A DNA stretch of 25,645 bases from assembly GCA_029747585.1 (NCBI GenBank), contig JAPEVF010000660.1, positions 1 through 25,645 of the forward strand. The letters are read 5' to 3'. Made by a program: the position numbers and the translations under genes. Source of the DNA: Pleurotus djamor (lineage: Eukaryota > Basidiomycota > Agaricomycetes > Agaricales > Pleurotaceae). Shown here piece by piece: positions 17,018-25,645 of this stretch (the first letter of the stretch is position 1; each line of letters begins with the position of its first letter). Under the pieces are notes generated by a model. It was given only the letters and a program-made list of their open reading frames with translations, made no database searches and was not told the DNA's origin.

Positions 17018-19365
17018 ATTCTTCTCCGCCATTATCCAGTTGTGTTGTGAAAACAAAATGCGATGGTTTTTGATAGGTGCGTAGCACTGGTCCCCTTTTC
17101 ATTGCCGGAGAGACCAGCAGCATGCCGGCCTCTCCGTGGACTATCTAGGTACATGTGGTAGACGACGAGTAGAGAAAGAAGAGAAGCAGCGAGACAGCCA
17201 CCACCACCACGAGCATAACGACAGACAAAGGGGAATAACTGACAAGACCACACCCAACCCCCCTCCTTATATACACCTCGCCACGTCAGACCCAAGACCT
17301 ACCCTCTGCCCTCGTCTTCTTCGCCTCCGTCGCTTAAACATTTTCCCCTCCGATCACAGCACAGCAAGGCAGTCCAGGCTCACAAGTCCACGAAAATAAT
17401 AAGCGTGCCAAGTCGCCGTCAAACCAAAGGTAGAATTCTCAGAACTGCAGAATACACTAGTATCTGGCTGGAAATATTATATCCGACTTGCATCCCCACC
17501 GAAATCTCCGGTCCCAACCAAGCCTTCCCGCCGAGTCCACTACTCTAGTTAGTTCCGTAAAGCGGTCGTTTCGACGCAGAGTGACTTTGAGGGTTGTCAG
17601 TCTCGACCAGCGGCGAGATCGAGGTGGGAAAGGGCACCATGCACCATGTTGGATACTTTGCGAAACAAGCTTCAAACCCCGAAATTCCTCTCACCCATGC
17701 ATACTCCCTGAACGGCGAGAGAGCAACGTCTTGCGAGGCGGCAAGACTGAAGCGAAGAAAGGATATCGACTGTGACGCGTCCTGATGTCGCGAGAGACAG
17801 GGAAATTGAAATTTCAAGCAGCAAGACGTCTCCCGCATCAAAATTCTAGCCACAAAGTCAGAAATNCCCATAGAAAGAAAACCACATACCAGTACCCAGA
17901 TAAAGTGGAGTCGATCCATACCCCGCTAGCATCTCCGGGTCCTCAGGGTGCCATATAATCGCGTCGATACGTGTAGTAATCGTTTTCTGTCGAATCGAGA
18001 TGTTCCGTGAAAGGGAGAAGAGTGCGAGGGTGTGCGAAAGCTCGAGGTCGGGCGCGAGGATCCATGGGGGCGATAAAATGGAGCATTTCTATATATACAT
18101 TGCTGTTCAGCACGTAGAAGAAAATGCAAGGGGACAACGTACGGGAAACCGCTGAGAACGTCAAGTTACAGGCCCGATAAAATGGAGAATTTCGGTACAT
18201 ATATTGTTCATCAGCGAGAAAAAGAAGTACAGAGTCCGGAAGGCTCACCGTTGCGTTCCGACGTGGCGAGTATCGAAGCAGTGAGGTGGCCTGGCTGCGA
18301 GGGATCGTTTTGAGCGGGTTTGGCGTGTCCTCTTGTGTGCGGATTCGGATTCTCAGTCTTGAAACGCTTTGTTTCCGGGTGCGCGCGTGGGTACCAGCAA
18401 AATGGAGCAGATCTGTATAGTCATCGTTAAAACCAAAGAATCAAGGTGCTTACTATAGTAGTAGAAAAATCCTTCGAAACGGATGACCAAGGTTTGAATC
18501 GATTCCGTGTGCTCAGCGCCGAGCCCATGCTCTCCGTCCTGCTTCGAGAGTAGGTGAGACGAGGAGGAAGAGGGTAAGGAGGGTTGGAGAGAAGGCGAAT
18601 CGAGTCCATCGGTTTCCGTGAAGGGAAAGTGTTGCGGAGGAATGGGAAGGTGCGGGGAAATCCAGAGAAAATGCAGATACACGCCAGTATATAGAGTATC
18701 TTGTGTGCATTATCGTAGCGTCGCGTGCAGGGTAGACGGTGTCGGCGAAGCGATGGTGGTGGTAGGGAGGAAAGGGAGATGGTTCAAAGTCCGATGGGCA
18801 AGCGCTGCCCAAGTCCATCAGGGGTCCGCTAGTCAGGGTTCGCCAGGAATTCGATTCCACCTCCCCATCGCTGTTTTCACCTCTCGTTGCACTCATATAT
18901 CATGATTTGGATGTATATCCATGTGTAAGACCTGAAGCGAGAGTACCAATTAAGAAATTTCGAACGCGAGACGAAACTTTGCTCAAGGGGAACTCCTCCT
19001 TTCTTGCTCCTATCTCTCCTTCTCCTCCTCGTTCCTCGTCAAAACCACGCTCCACATCGTCCAGCTCATGCATCGGCTGCACGTATAGGCGCCCATGGTA
19101 TACCAGAGACGTGTACCAGTCAATGAGTGCCAGCAGAAATGGACAGGGATAACGGGAAACTCATCAAGCTGTCCCTCTCCTTCTCGTACTATTCGTCTCG
19201 TTCTTTCGCTTCAAGCGGGCACTTGGCTGCATAGGCTGTGGGTCCTTGGCGCTAGGACCCTTCGCTTAAGTCTTAGCCGATATTGCATCATTCTACGAAA
19301 TTTTCCGCTCCCTCCAGAGTGCCGTTTACTCGGAAACGCACGATAACACTACCTCGCCGTCTTCC
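17018..19365. other. ORF-poor region with small diverged repeats
   Basis: No recognisable protein. On the minus strand there are four copies of a CTCCATTTTATC-like box (plus-strand GATAAAATGGAG at 18072 and 18176, variants at 17899 and 18396). Around the first two the similarity extends to about 40 bp (GCTGA..AACA..ATATAT..). TATA-like sequences occur at about 17270 (CTTATATACACC, followed by a pyrimidine-rich stretch) and 18690. A dyad CGGAGAG ... CTCTCCG lies at about 17107-17135. A minus frame starting MDRLHFIWVLVCGFL (17919) resembles a signal peptide, but I see no continuation. Confidence 0.35.
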
Positions 19366-19373
19366 TATAAATA
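19366..19373 (+). promoter_or_regulatory. TATA box of a possible spliced non-coding transcript
   Basis: TATAAATA is followed by about 70 bp of pyrimidine-rich leader (TCACCTTCTCCCCTCC...), a textbook fungal core promoter. No coding sequence of note follows. The first downstream feature is a convincing intron at 19492-19557. Confidence 0.5.
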
Positions 19374-19940
19374 CTCGGCCTACTTGTGGTCAAACTCATC
19401 ATCACCTCTCACCTTCTCCCCTCCTCTCCCCTCCTCTACCTCGCACCTCACGCAATCAGTTTCGTCACACTTGTCAACAAGTGTACTCTAAGTAAGTGTT
19501 CGCCTTGATTATCATGTCCGTTCTCTTTACTGACCTTGACTTTTGACTTGTCTACAGTTCGCTTTCAAGCACTTCAAGTCTCGTGACGCCGACGTTCAAG
19601 CCCACTCAGCATCGACTTCAATCATTCTCAATACACCACATCCACGATCATCCAGTACGCCGCACCTCAGTACCTCGATTTCTAGTCATCGCCAAATCAC
19701 TAATGAGCTTCGCTGTTCTGGAGTAAGTCAACACTCTCACTTCAAGTTTGGTTCTCATCTTTTATAAAGTCAGTTTCACATCCGATTGTCCTTGTGAGTC
19801 CTTGATCTCTTTTCTTTGGTTTTGTTATCAAGCTTGCTTATCCTCAGGCATTTGAAACTGCGTCGACAAGAATTGTGATTCAAGTGTAAGTACTACATTT
19901 TGTCATGATTTCGACACCTGTACTTTACTGACTTTCTATA

Positions 19941-20290
19941 CCTCGCCGGGGAAACCAATCTATGCATCCAGCACGGCTGTTCGTCACCGCCGTCAACGAC
20001 GAGTAGCCTGTGGGCATTATGCATCGTGAGCAATGTCTAGGCTAGGTACGTACATCATCGCATAGCCGAACATGACCTCATCCCGATCGCACACCTAGCC
20101 CCTGCCTCGCTTCTCCATTGTTCTCGTCAAGCGAACCGACCGATCGTGTTTGCTAGTCCCGCGTCCCGGCTAAACGACTCGGTAAGCATTTTCCACTTGA
20201 TCTGAGACGTCATCGAAGGACTGACCTTACTTTACATCCCTTGCTCAACCTCGCCGGCGGCCTCGAAGTTGCATCCCTGAGCACCGAAAA
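19941..20290 (+). repeat. Diverged direct repeat, ~306-bp spacing
   Basis: ACCTCGCCGG...GCATCC..AGCAC occurs at about 19941 and 20247, each preceded by an ACTGAC and a donor-like GTAAG (19886 and 20182). A related pair in the same region, CCTCGAGTACACCTACTC, occurs at 20359 and 20558 (26 nt with one mismatch), 199 bp apart. Confidence 0.5.
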
Positions 20291-23020
20291 AACATTTCGG
20301 TGAGTAATGATTTGATCATCAATTCACTCCTCTCACACTCACTTCCTTTTGAGGTTCGCCTCGAGTACACCTACTCATCCCCATCTGCCTACACCTCCCA
20401 CCCGCGACTATTCATCTTCGTGCGTTTCAGGTCAGTAACCTAAGATGTCCCTAGATCCCGTGAGTAATGACCTCGTTATTCACCGGCTACGAGTTTACTT
20501 ACTTTCCTCGGAGAGTCCTAGATCAATCGTCTTTCGCTCTCGAAGCCTCACCAACGGCCTCGAGTACACCTACTCGTCCCCATTTGACCACACCTCGACC
20601 CTGGTAAGTGTCGCAGCCATTCCCAGAATGGTGTACTTACTCGCACCCTCTCCCCGTCTAGAATCTTGCTTCCCATCGTGGGAGCGAAGGAGAGCGGTTC
20701 GAAGCGGCCGGTAGCTTGGATGTAAGTCATACAGCCATCGTTCCTGGGATCTACAAAGAGCTGACATGCGTTCCCGAGCATTTAGTGACGAAAATACAGG
20801 TTTACCTCCGAAAAACACGAAACGCTCCTCAAAGCCATGCTTGACCCCCGAGCCGAAACCTCGATTTCCCCATGGGAAGGACATACGGCTCGTTGAGCCT
20901 GGATATACCTGACAGGTAAGTGGTATGAGCATCCCCACCCCGGGCTTACGAAAGGCTGACTGCAATACTCACCGTCATAGATGCTACAACTTTGAACAGC
21001 CAAGTGAGTTCGACGTCTCAATCGGGAATTCAAGTTCCCCCATGCGACGACACTGTTGATGCACCTGTAATCAAGTATTCAAGCGGCTGGTATTCGCTTT
21101 CAAACCCTCACCTAGCACCCTCCTCATCGCGCCGAATCGCTTCCCGAGCGCGAATGAACGTAATGATCGCCGAAGAATCAGTCTTGGTAGTCATAACCAA
21201 GTCCTTGGTAAGTCAATTCGTCATGTTTCTCAAATGTTTACTTAACTCACATTTTGCTAGATTTCCATTTCACCACCATACGGGGTATGGTCTTTGTTTC
21301 CGCCATGTAACCTTGAAGGAGTGGTCCAGATCGCTGGGGGAATCAATGGGAAGGCATGTACATCTATTTAGCATCGTTCAATTTGAGCTTCAACGTCTCT
21401 TTGTTTAGATTTTCTTCGGAGGTACCTAGTCCGAAAAATGTCAAAAGAACGATCAAGGACGTAGCTACGCCCCACGATCGCTGCATTCCCTTGTTCGCGT
21501 GCCATTGAAGACCTTTGGACCAAGTTGGCGAAAGGCTACGGTTCGTCCTTGACACGCGAGCCACCAACCACCTCCCCGCGCCGGCAGGTCAAAACGGCTT
21601 AGTACACCGTAATCACCGCCCAGAAACGCGTCCTTGACGGTTCCCAAGTCATAGGTTAGCGTCTTCAGCAAGGTTCAGTGAATACTCACTGACCTAGTTT
21701 CGCATTTTGCCAAATCAACCTTGTACGCCAGAGGTCTTGGTTTCTTCGGGAAACATTGATGGATCGGCTCGTTTCGCATCGTCCCTGCATTGTATGTCGT
21801 TTGGGTATCGTTCCTGAGTCACTGACATCAAAGATAGAGTTATGGATGGTGACTTACCTCCTGTATCCCTCCAAAAACTCGAATCCACGATGAACGGCGA
21901 ACCGCTAGCCAAAGGCAGTTATACCCCCGCGCTCGCATAGGATTGATGCACGTAGGACCCCGTTTCCACGACGTTACATCGAGATTTGACGATTTCGACC
22001 CAGGTTCGCCTCCATGGACCCGAATCTTCGAGATTACCTGAAACACACCAGGGACGGGCGGGGTAGCAAAGGAGAGGCTTTCTTAATGATATGTAAGTGG
22101 ATTCTCACCAGATATAACGATACCAACACGTGCCTGAACAGCAAGCGCGTATACAGCCGAGTTTAGAAGAGCCTTCATCTCGGGTGCCCAAAATCTTTAT
22201 TTTTCGAATTTGGCGGCTTGAATCTCGTTGGATCGGCGGGATTCTTGCTTTCCCTTCGAGGCAAGTCGTCTAAAAGTAGATCGATATCGGTTACAAAGCA
22301 CTGACAATGATGTAGGGGACAGTACCTTTGATTCTCCCTCCTCCTGACCACAAATCTCGGAATCACGGACGAACGCCGAGACGCTGGTCGATGAAGCTTG
22401 TATCCCCGAGTTGGTACGTCATCCACACGTGTGTGCCCCAGTTTTCAAGAGGGTAGAACGTGTTTTCAGAATTTCGGTCGTAGTCGTCCTCCTCGGTCGA
22501 AATTCTGTAAAAGTGCTATGAACACCAAATGAGCGCCGGGAGATCAAAGTTGGGACCCGTACGAAATGTATGTGAGTCGATTCGCTGCTCTTTTCATCTG
22601 TCTTGCTCACGAAATCACGAAATTTCGATTTTCCCCCCTTCTCCATGTAGATGGTTGAATTCCTCGGTTGGACGTTATCCGTTCGCTTCGATCGTCGCTG
22701 GTCCTTGAAGGTATGTTTCAAGTCCATCTTGTACTGTGTTCACGAGAGCCTGACCCAAGAATTTAGACGTCCAGCCATGACCCATCCCGGAGCCGGCAGC
22801 TTGCAAACCCAATGGGAAACACAAAAGGTCGATGGTAGGAGGTACATTATGGGTAACGAAAACATATGTGCGTGATTACTGATGATATACAAGCCTACCT
22901 TTGTCCGTTCTGCCAACTTTCTGCTCAGCCGTCCCTCCAGCACAACTTGGTCAATACTTCCTACCAGCGTCGTCCAGCAACCATACACCCTTGTTCGTAC
23001 GTAACCAGAATGTCTTGGCC

Positions 23021-23470
23021 CGAGTTTACGAAAGGCTGTGGATGATATTGGCTGTGTCGTGGATAGGCGGCGTCCCGGGACCAAGGTTTGAAAACTTTGT
23101 TTTCATGGTGGAAGACAGCGCCGGGATGGCCAAGTAACGACTTGAGATCGTTGGTGAGTCGAATTCCGGTCGATGATGAGCCTGTTTACGCACGGTTTGT
23201 GTCCGTCTTGACCAAGTCTTGCTAAGCTCCCCTGCTAGTACGGCGCCCACGAGACCTCGTCTGCATCGAAGCCCTACCACCCAGCGACAGCGCCTTCTTG
23301 TTCCAACACGCCTAGCATGCGCCTGACCGAGTTTGCGAAGGGTTTGAAGAAAAGGTGCAGCGATCGTCGAGGAGCCGGCTGCCAGGGTTGAAGTTGGAAA
23401 ATCTTGCCTTTCTCTTGAGGGAGGATGGCTTGGGGATGTCTGTGAATGGTTCGAGCATCGTTTGTGAGTT
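23021..23470 (+). repeat. Diverged tandem unit, ~308-bp spacing
   Basis: Three landmarks recur in the same order and spacing: CGAGTTTACGAAAGGCTG at 23021 and CGAGTTTGCGAAGGGTTT at 23328; a segment translating to PGPRFENFVFMVED (about 23073) and PGLKLENLAFLLRED (about 23380); and a donor-like GTGAGT at 23154 and 23464. The peptide-level resemblance suggests that the unit once coded for protein. Confidence 0.5.
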
Positions 23471-23694
23471 GACTACATGCGTGTTGAAGTCTGCTTGACG
23501 ACTGAAAAACTCGTCGTAGGGTGGTTGGTGGATGGGCTGGGTAGGACGGAGCAGAGAGGAGAGCGGCTCTATATGCGCGCGCGTCGTGGGAGAGTGAGTG
23601 GGTGAGTGAGTTTCTGCTTCTGCGGCGTGAGGAGAATGTTGTGGGGAGTGTGGGTGTGGGTGGATGGGATGAACTCGAAGTGGATGGATGGCGC

Positions 23695-23727
23695 GAAGGC
23701 AGCGAGTACTGATGTGGCCTTATCCAT
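23695..23727 (-). pseudogene. Start of the HAM1 gene, 11 codons only
   Basis: ATG plus ten codons encode MDKATSVLAAF exactly as in the intact gene, then the duplication ends and the frame runs into unrelated sequence (stop at about 23569). Two of the base differences from copy 1 inside these codons (AAA/AAG, GCA/GCC) are synonymous. The fragment keeps the HAM1 promoter and could drive a short chimeric transcript, but it cannot make a HAM1 protein. Confidence 0.75.
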
Positions 23728-24377
23728 TATTTTCGTAGTTGAGTTTGATGATGGGGGAAAGGAAGGGGGTTCGAGAAACGTTGGATGAAGATTATAAGAG
23801 AACTGGGATATGAGGGAGGCCATGGTCGTCATCGCCGTCACTGGGACTCCAAAATAGATGACATCACAGTTGGTTCAAAACCATTTTGACTTCGTCTTCG
23901 ACTCCCGGATCGGCTGACATATACCAGGAGCATCGCCTACGTCATCCAGATACTTCCAGGATCCGGGAAAGGTGCGGAAACCCTAGAAAACAGGAAAGCC
24001 AGTCAGCGTCTCAGGTTGGGTGAACAATGTTCGTCCACGTACCGTCATAATCCAGCTGGTCACCGGCACCTCTCATGCCAGCTTCGAAGCGAGTTGCATC
24101 GCGGACTTTCTAGACGACTTCCAGCATCGAACTGTGGCAACGTTGGGGGTGGGGGAACAGGCGGCGTCACGACGTGACGCGTGACGTAAACGCGAGCATG
24201 ACTATGCTCTCCTGTTTTTCTCCTATTGTCAGAGCCTAACGCGTATCAAGTTTCACCCATAGGCGTCGGCCACCCACTCTATGAAGCCACGGGATGCAAA
24301 GGGTAGCCTAGTGTCTTCTAAAGATATATGTTAATCTAGCTCGGAGTATAACGGAAGCCCACAAGGATTGGTATGGA

Positions 24378-24446
24378 ATGATGAAGTCATACCAAACGAA
24401 GCGGAGGTCTGGAAAACTCACGCGTCGCAGTCAAAGGTTCATAAAG
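24378..24446 (+). promoter_or_regulatory. Conserved promoter block of small gene copy 2
   Basis: Nearly identical to 15948-16018: ATGAAGTCATA, ACGAAGCGGAGGTCTGG, CACGCGTCGCAGTCAAAGG and TTCATAAAG in the same order, 70-140 bp before the ATG at 24518. Upstream at 24166-24188 lie GTCACGACGTGAC and TGACGTAA, bZIP-type sites related to those of copy 1. Confidence 0.5.
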
Positions 24447-24517
24447 CATGAGGCTGCGAGTGAAAATCTTGCTTTACTGCACCTCCACATACGTTCCCAA
24501 AAATTGTAGCTCTGACC

Positions 24518-24940
24518 ATGCAGCAAATCTTCCAGTGGTTGAAATCTTTGTGCTGCGCTGCCCATGCTAGGATAGAGGTAAGCCCGTCCTAAGGCTAGAA
24601 TTTCTGTTAATTAACCGCTTCCTATCTTCAGAGCGTTGAAAAGACTGAGCAATCAGCACCGGAAAGACCACGAAGCTCCGCACAAGAAACCAATTCACCT
24701 CAACAACAACCATTCATCCATCACGAACACCAACATCTCGCGCCACTGCTCATACCAAATCCAATAAATCCTCCGCTCGTCCATGAGCACTCTCATCCAG
24801 ATCCTCTAGTTTTTGTGGAAGAAGACCCAGAGCTACGGGAGGGAGAAGTGTACTCAGCGTCTACAAACACAGCTGTGAGCATGCCGTTTCAGCGCGACCC
24901 CCCAAACGGACCCAAGGTGGAGATAGATGGTGGAAAATAA
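24518..24940 (+). CDS. Small duplicated protein, copy 2 (unrecognised family)
   Basis: Paralog of the gene at 16090, 122 aa. Exon 1 is 24518-24577 (MQQIFQWLKSLCCAAHARIE), the intron is again 54 bp (24578-24631, GTAAGC ... CTTCAG), exon 2 is 24632-24940. The LCC pair and the W are kept, and changes in the hydrophobic positions are conservative (L/F, F/L, V/I). The first part of exon 2 differs most: SAPERPRSSAQET and SPQQQP replace the sequence of copy 1, leaving the frame open. From HLAPLLIPNP to the stop the two are identical except for REGEVYS in place of REVEVDS. Because coding frame, splice sites and stop are all intact in both copies despite divergence, both are probably functional or were until recently. 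Function unknown; probably disordered, possibly membrane-attached by the Cys pair. Confidence 0.7.
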
Positions 24941-25083
24941 TCAAATGAAGAACACGATGCAGTCTTTGAGTATGCTCTAGGACAGGATCTATACATAGAT
25001 ATATATAGAGAGTATAGCATGCTTCGAAGGCGAACGAACCTTCACAGTCCGTAAACGCTTTGGCCAGGAGCCGTATCAGGAGT

Positions 25084-25645
25084 TACGAGTCCAGAGTGAA
25101 ACGAAGACTCGTTTGTAGGAAACGGAGTTTCTCTTGGCAGTAGCATTTTCGTGGGATAGCTCGGTCTGCCCTCCGATTGGCCAATTGCCTCTAGCGCGCG
25201 TCGCTGATTGGATGGCCTTTTGTTTACGCTTTATTTGTTCGATTTTGGAAAGTCACGCCTCTCTGGTATTCCCACGCCGGCATGTCCAAGAGCCTCTTCC
25301 CACGCCCCTCTCACGCTCCCTTTATTTCGTCCTAGAGTCCCAATCGAAATCCCTTCTCTAGCCCGCACATTCATCGGTGCGTTCGTCTGAGTCAGTGCTT
25401 CATGCATTCGCAGAACTCATAAATTAGCTGGACTATCTGGTTATCTCAGTGTCTATGACTCTGAGTGCTGATTCATGACCGCCCCCTTTNACTGTGGCAT
25501 GAGCGTATCGAGAGAGCCGAGTTCGGTCACGACACACGAGAATAGAAAGGGTGGCGGCTAGGAGAGAGTAGGCGGTGGTTAGAGGTAGACCAATAGTGAA
25601 CGGAGTAAAGCCGTCGAATTGGTGAATTATATGGAAACAAGGTAA
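25084..25645. other. Right flank, no gene recognised
   Basis: Two GATTGG (inverted CCAAT) sequences at about 25175 and 25208 hint at a promoter, but no convincing coding frame follows inside the window. One undetermined base is at 25490. Confidence 0.35.

Larger units (their letters stand above)
19374..23690. other. Intron-like ladder and diverged repeats, no clear protein
   Basis: Over 4.3 kb no open frame looks like a known protein, yet donor-like GTAAGT/GTGAGT/GTAAGC sites recur on the plus strand at 19492, 19723, 19886, 20182, 20300, 20460, 20604, 20722, 20916, 21004 and 21208, several with CTGAC branch-like and YAG acceptor-like sequence following. The best intron is 19492-19557 (66 bp, ACTGAC, CTACAG). 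From about 21.6 to 22.4 kb similar donors appear on the minus strand (near 21680, 21853 and 22110). Short direct repeats are mixed in. This could be a spliced long non-coding RNA, a cluster of rapidly evolving small genes, or decayed coding repeats. Confidence 0.4.
23696..25083. repeat. Segmental duplication, copy 2
   Basis: Second copy of the segment at 15247-16649, same orientation, starts 8.4 kb apart. A 13-bp stretch of copy 1 (about 15317-15329) is missing here, and other small indels occur in the middle. The breakpoints are sharp: left flank GATGGATGGCGCG against HAM1 coding sequence in copy 1, right flank TTACGAGTCC against CCCCCTCTCC. Confidence 0.9.

Noticed and set aside
17545..17919. 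124-codon minus frame starting MDRLHFIWVLVCGFL
   Set aside because: Signal-like start only; the frame includes an undetermined base at 17866, runs across likely splice signals and has no recognisable continuation.
18486..18515. GGTTTGAATCGATTCC as a possible tRNA T-arm
   Set aside because: No matching D-arm, anticodon arm or acceptor stem could be paired around it; no tRNA or rRNA was found in the window.
23569..23841. Minus frame containing MDKATSVLAAF
   Set aside because: A chimera of the truncated HAM1 start and unrelated flanking sequence; not a functional gene model.
1..25645. CRISPR arrays, bacterial ribosome-binding sites or operons
   Set aside because: The spliced gene structure is eukaryotic and no regularly spaced identical short repeats were seen.

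Overview
The window looks like nuclear DNA of a filamentous basidiomycete, most likely an Agaricomycete. Coding sequences are cut by many short GT-AG introns (47-67 bp, usually with a CTRAC-like branch site), genes lie on both strands without operons, and the recognisable protein families are fungal: a KHA1-type cation/proton antiporter, a HAM1-domain protein, a GFA/CENP-V-like protein, an F-box fragment and a fungal HHxxxDG acyltransferase. All gene models are my own manual splicing of the sequence; exon boundaries were checked for reading phase but not against any database.

Layout. 0.65-1.2 kb (minus): the N-terminal part of a polyketide synthase ketosynthase domain, spliced cleanly over three exons and then lost. 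2.36-4.04 kb (plus): six-exon K+/H+ antiporter, complete through the membrane domain but without the usual cytoplasmic half. 4.62-5.17 kb (plus): GFA-type zinc protein, convergent with a five-exon alpha/beta hydrolase (5.29-6.44 kb, minus). 7.01-8.42 kb (plus): chloramphenicol-acetyltransferase-like (HHxxxDG) acyltransferase with undetermined bases in its third exon. 8.45-8.96 kb (minus): a probable decayed, unrecognised gene. 9.73-11.87 kb (plus): two paralogous small secreted proteins, each a signal peptide plus proline-rich exon followed by a glycine-rich exon. 12.09-12.49 kb: a 403-bp non-autonomous DNA transposon (MITE) with 30-bp terminal inverted repeats and a perfect 8-bp target duplication. 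12.60-15.28 kb (minus): a large HAM1-family protein (about 841 aa).

The most unusual structure is a 1.4-kb direct duplication. Copy 1 (15.25-16.65 kb) contains the first codons of the HAM1 gene, its divergent promoter and a small unrecognised two-exon gene (120 aa). Copy 2 (23.70-25.08 kb) repeats all of this, with a second intact version of the small gene (122 aa) but only 11 codons of HAM1. Divergence is mosaic: both ends are nearly identical and the middle is much more different. Between the copies lie an 84-aa F-box remnant (16.70-17.02 kb) and about 6.6 kb without recognisable proteins. That stretch holds diverged internal repeats and a ladder of splice-donor-like sites downstream of a clear TATA box at 19.37 kb.

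The genes at 0.65-8.4 kb (polyketide synthase fragment, hydrolase, acyltransferase, GFA protein, transporter) are of types often found in secondary-metabolite loci, but nothing in the sequence proves that they work together. Single or clustered undetermined bases occur at 332, 8234-8249, 14709, 17866 and 25490; the one at 14709 creates a false frameshift in the HAM1 gene.
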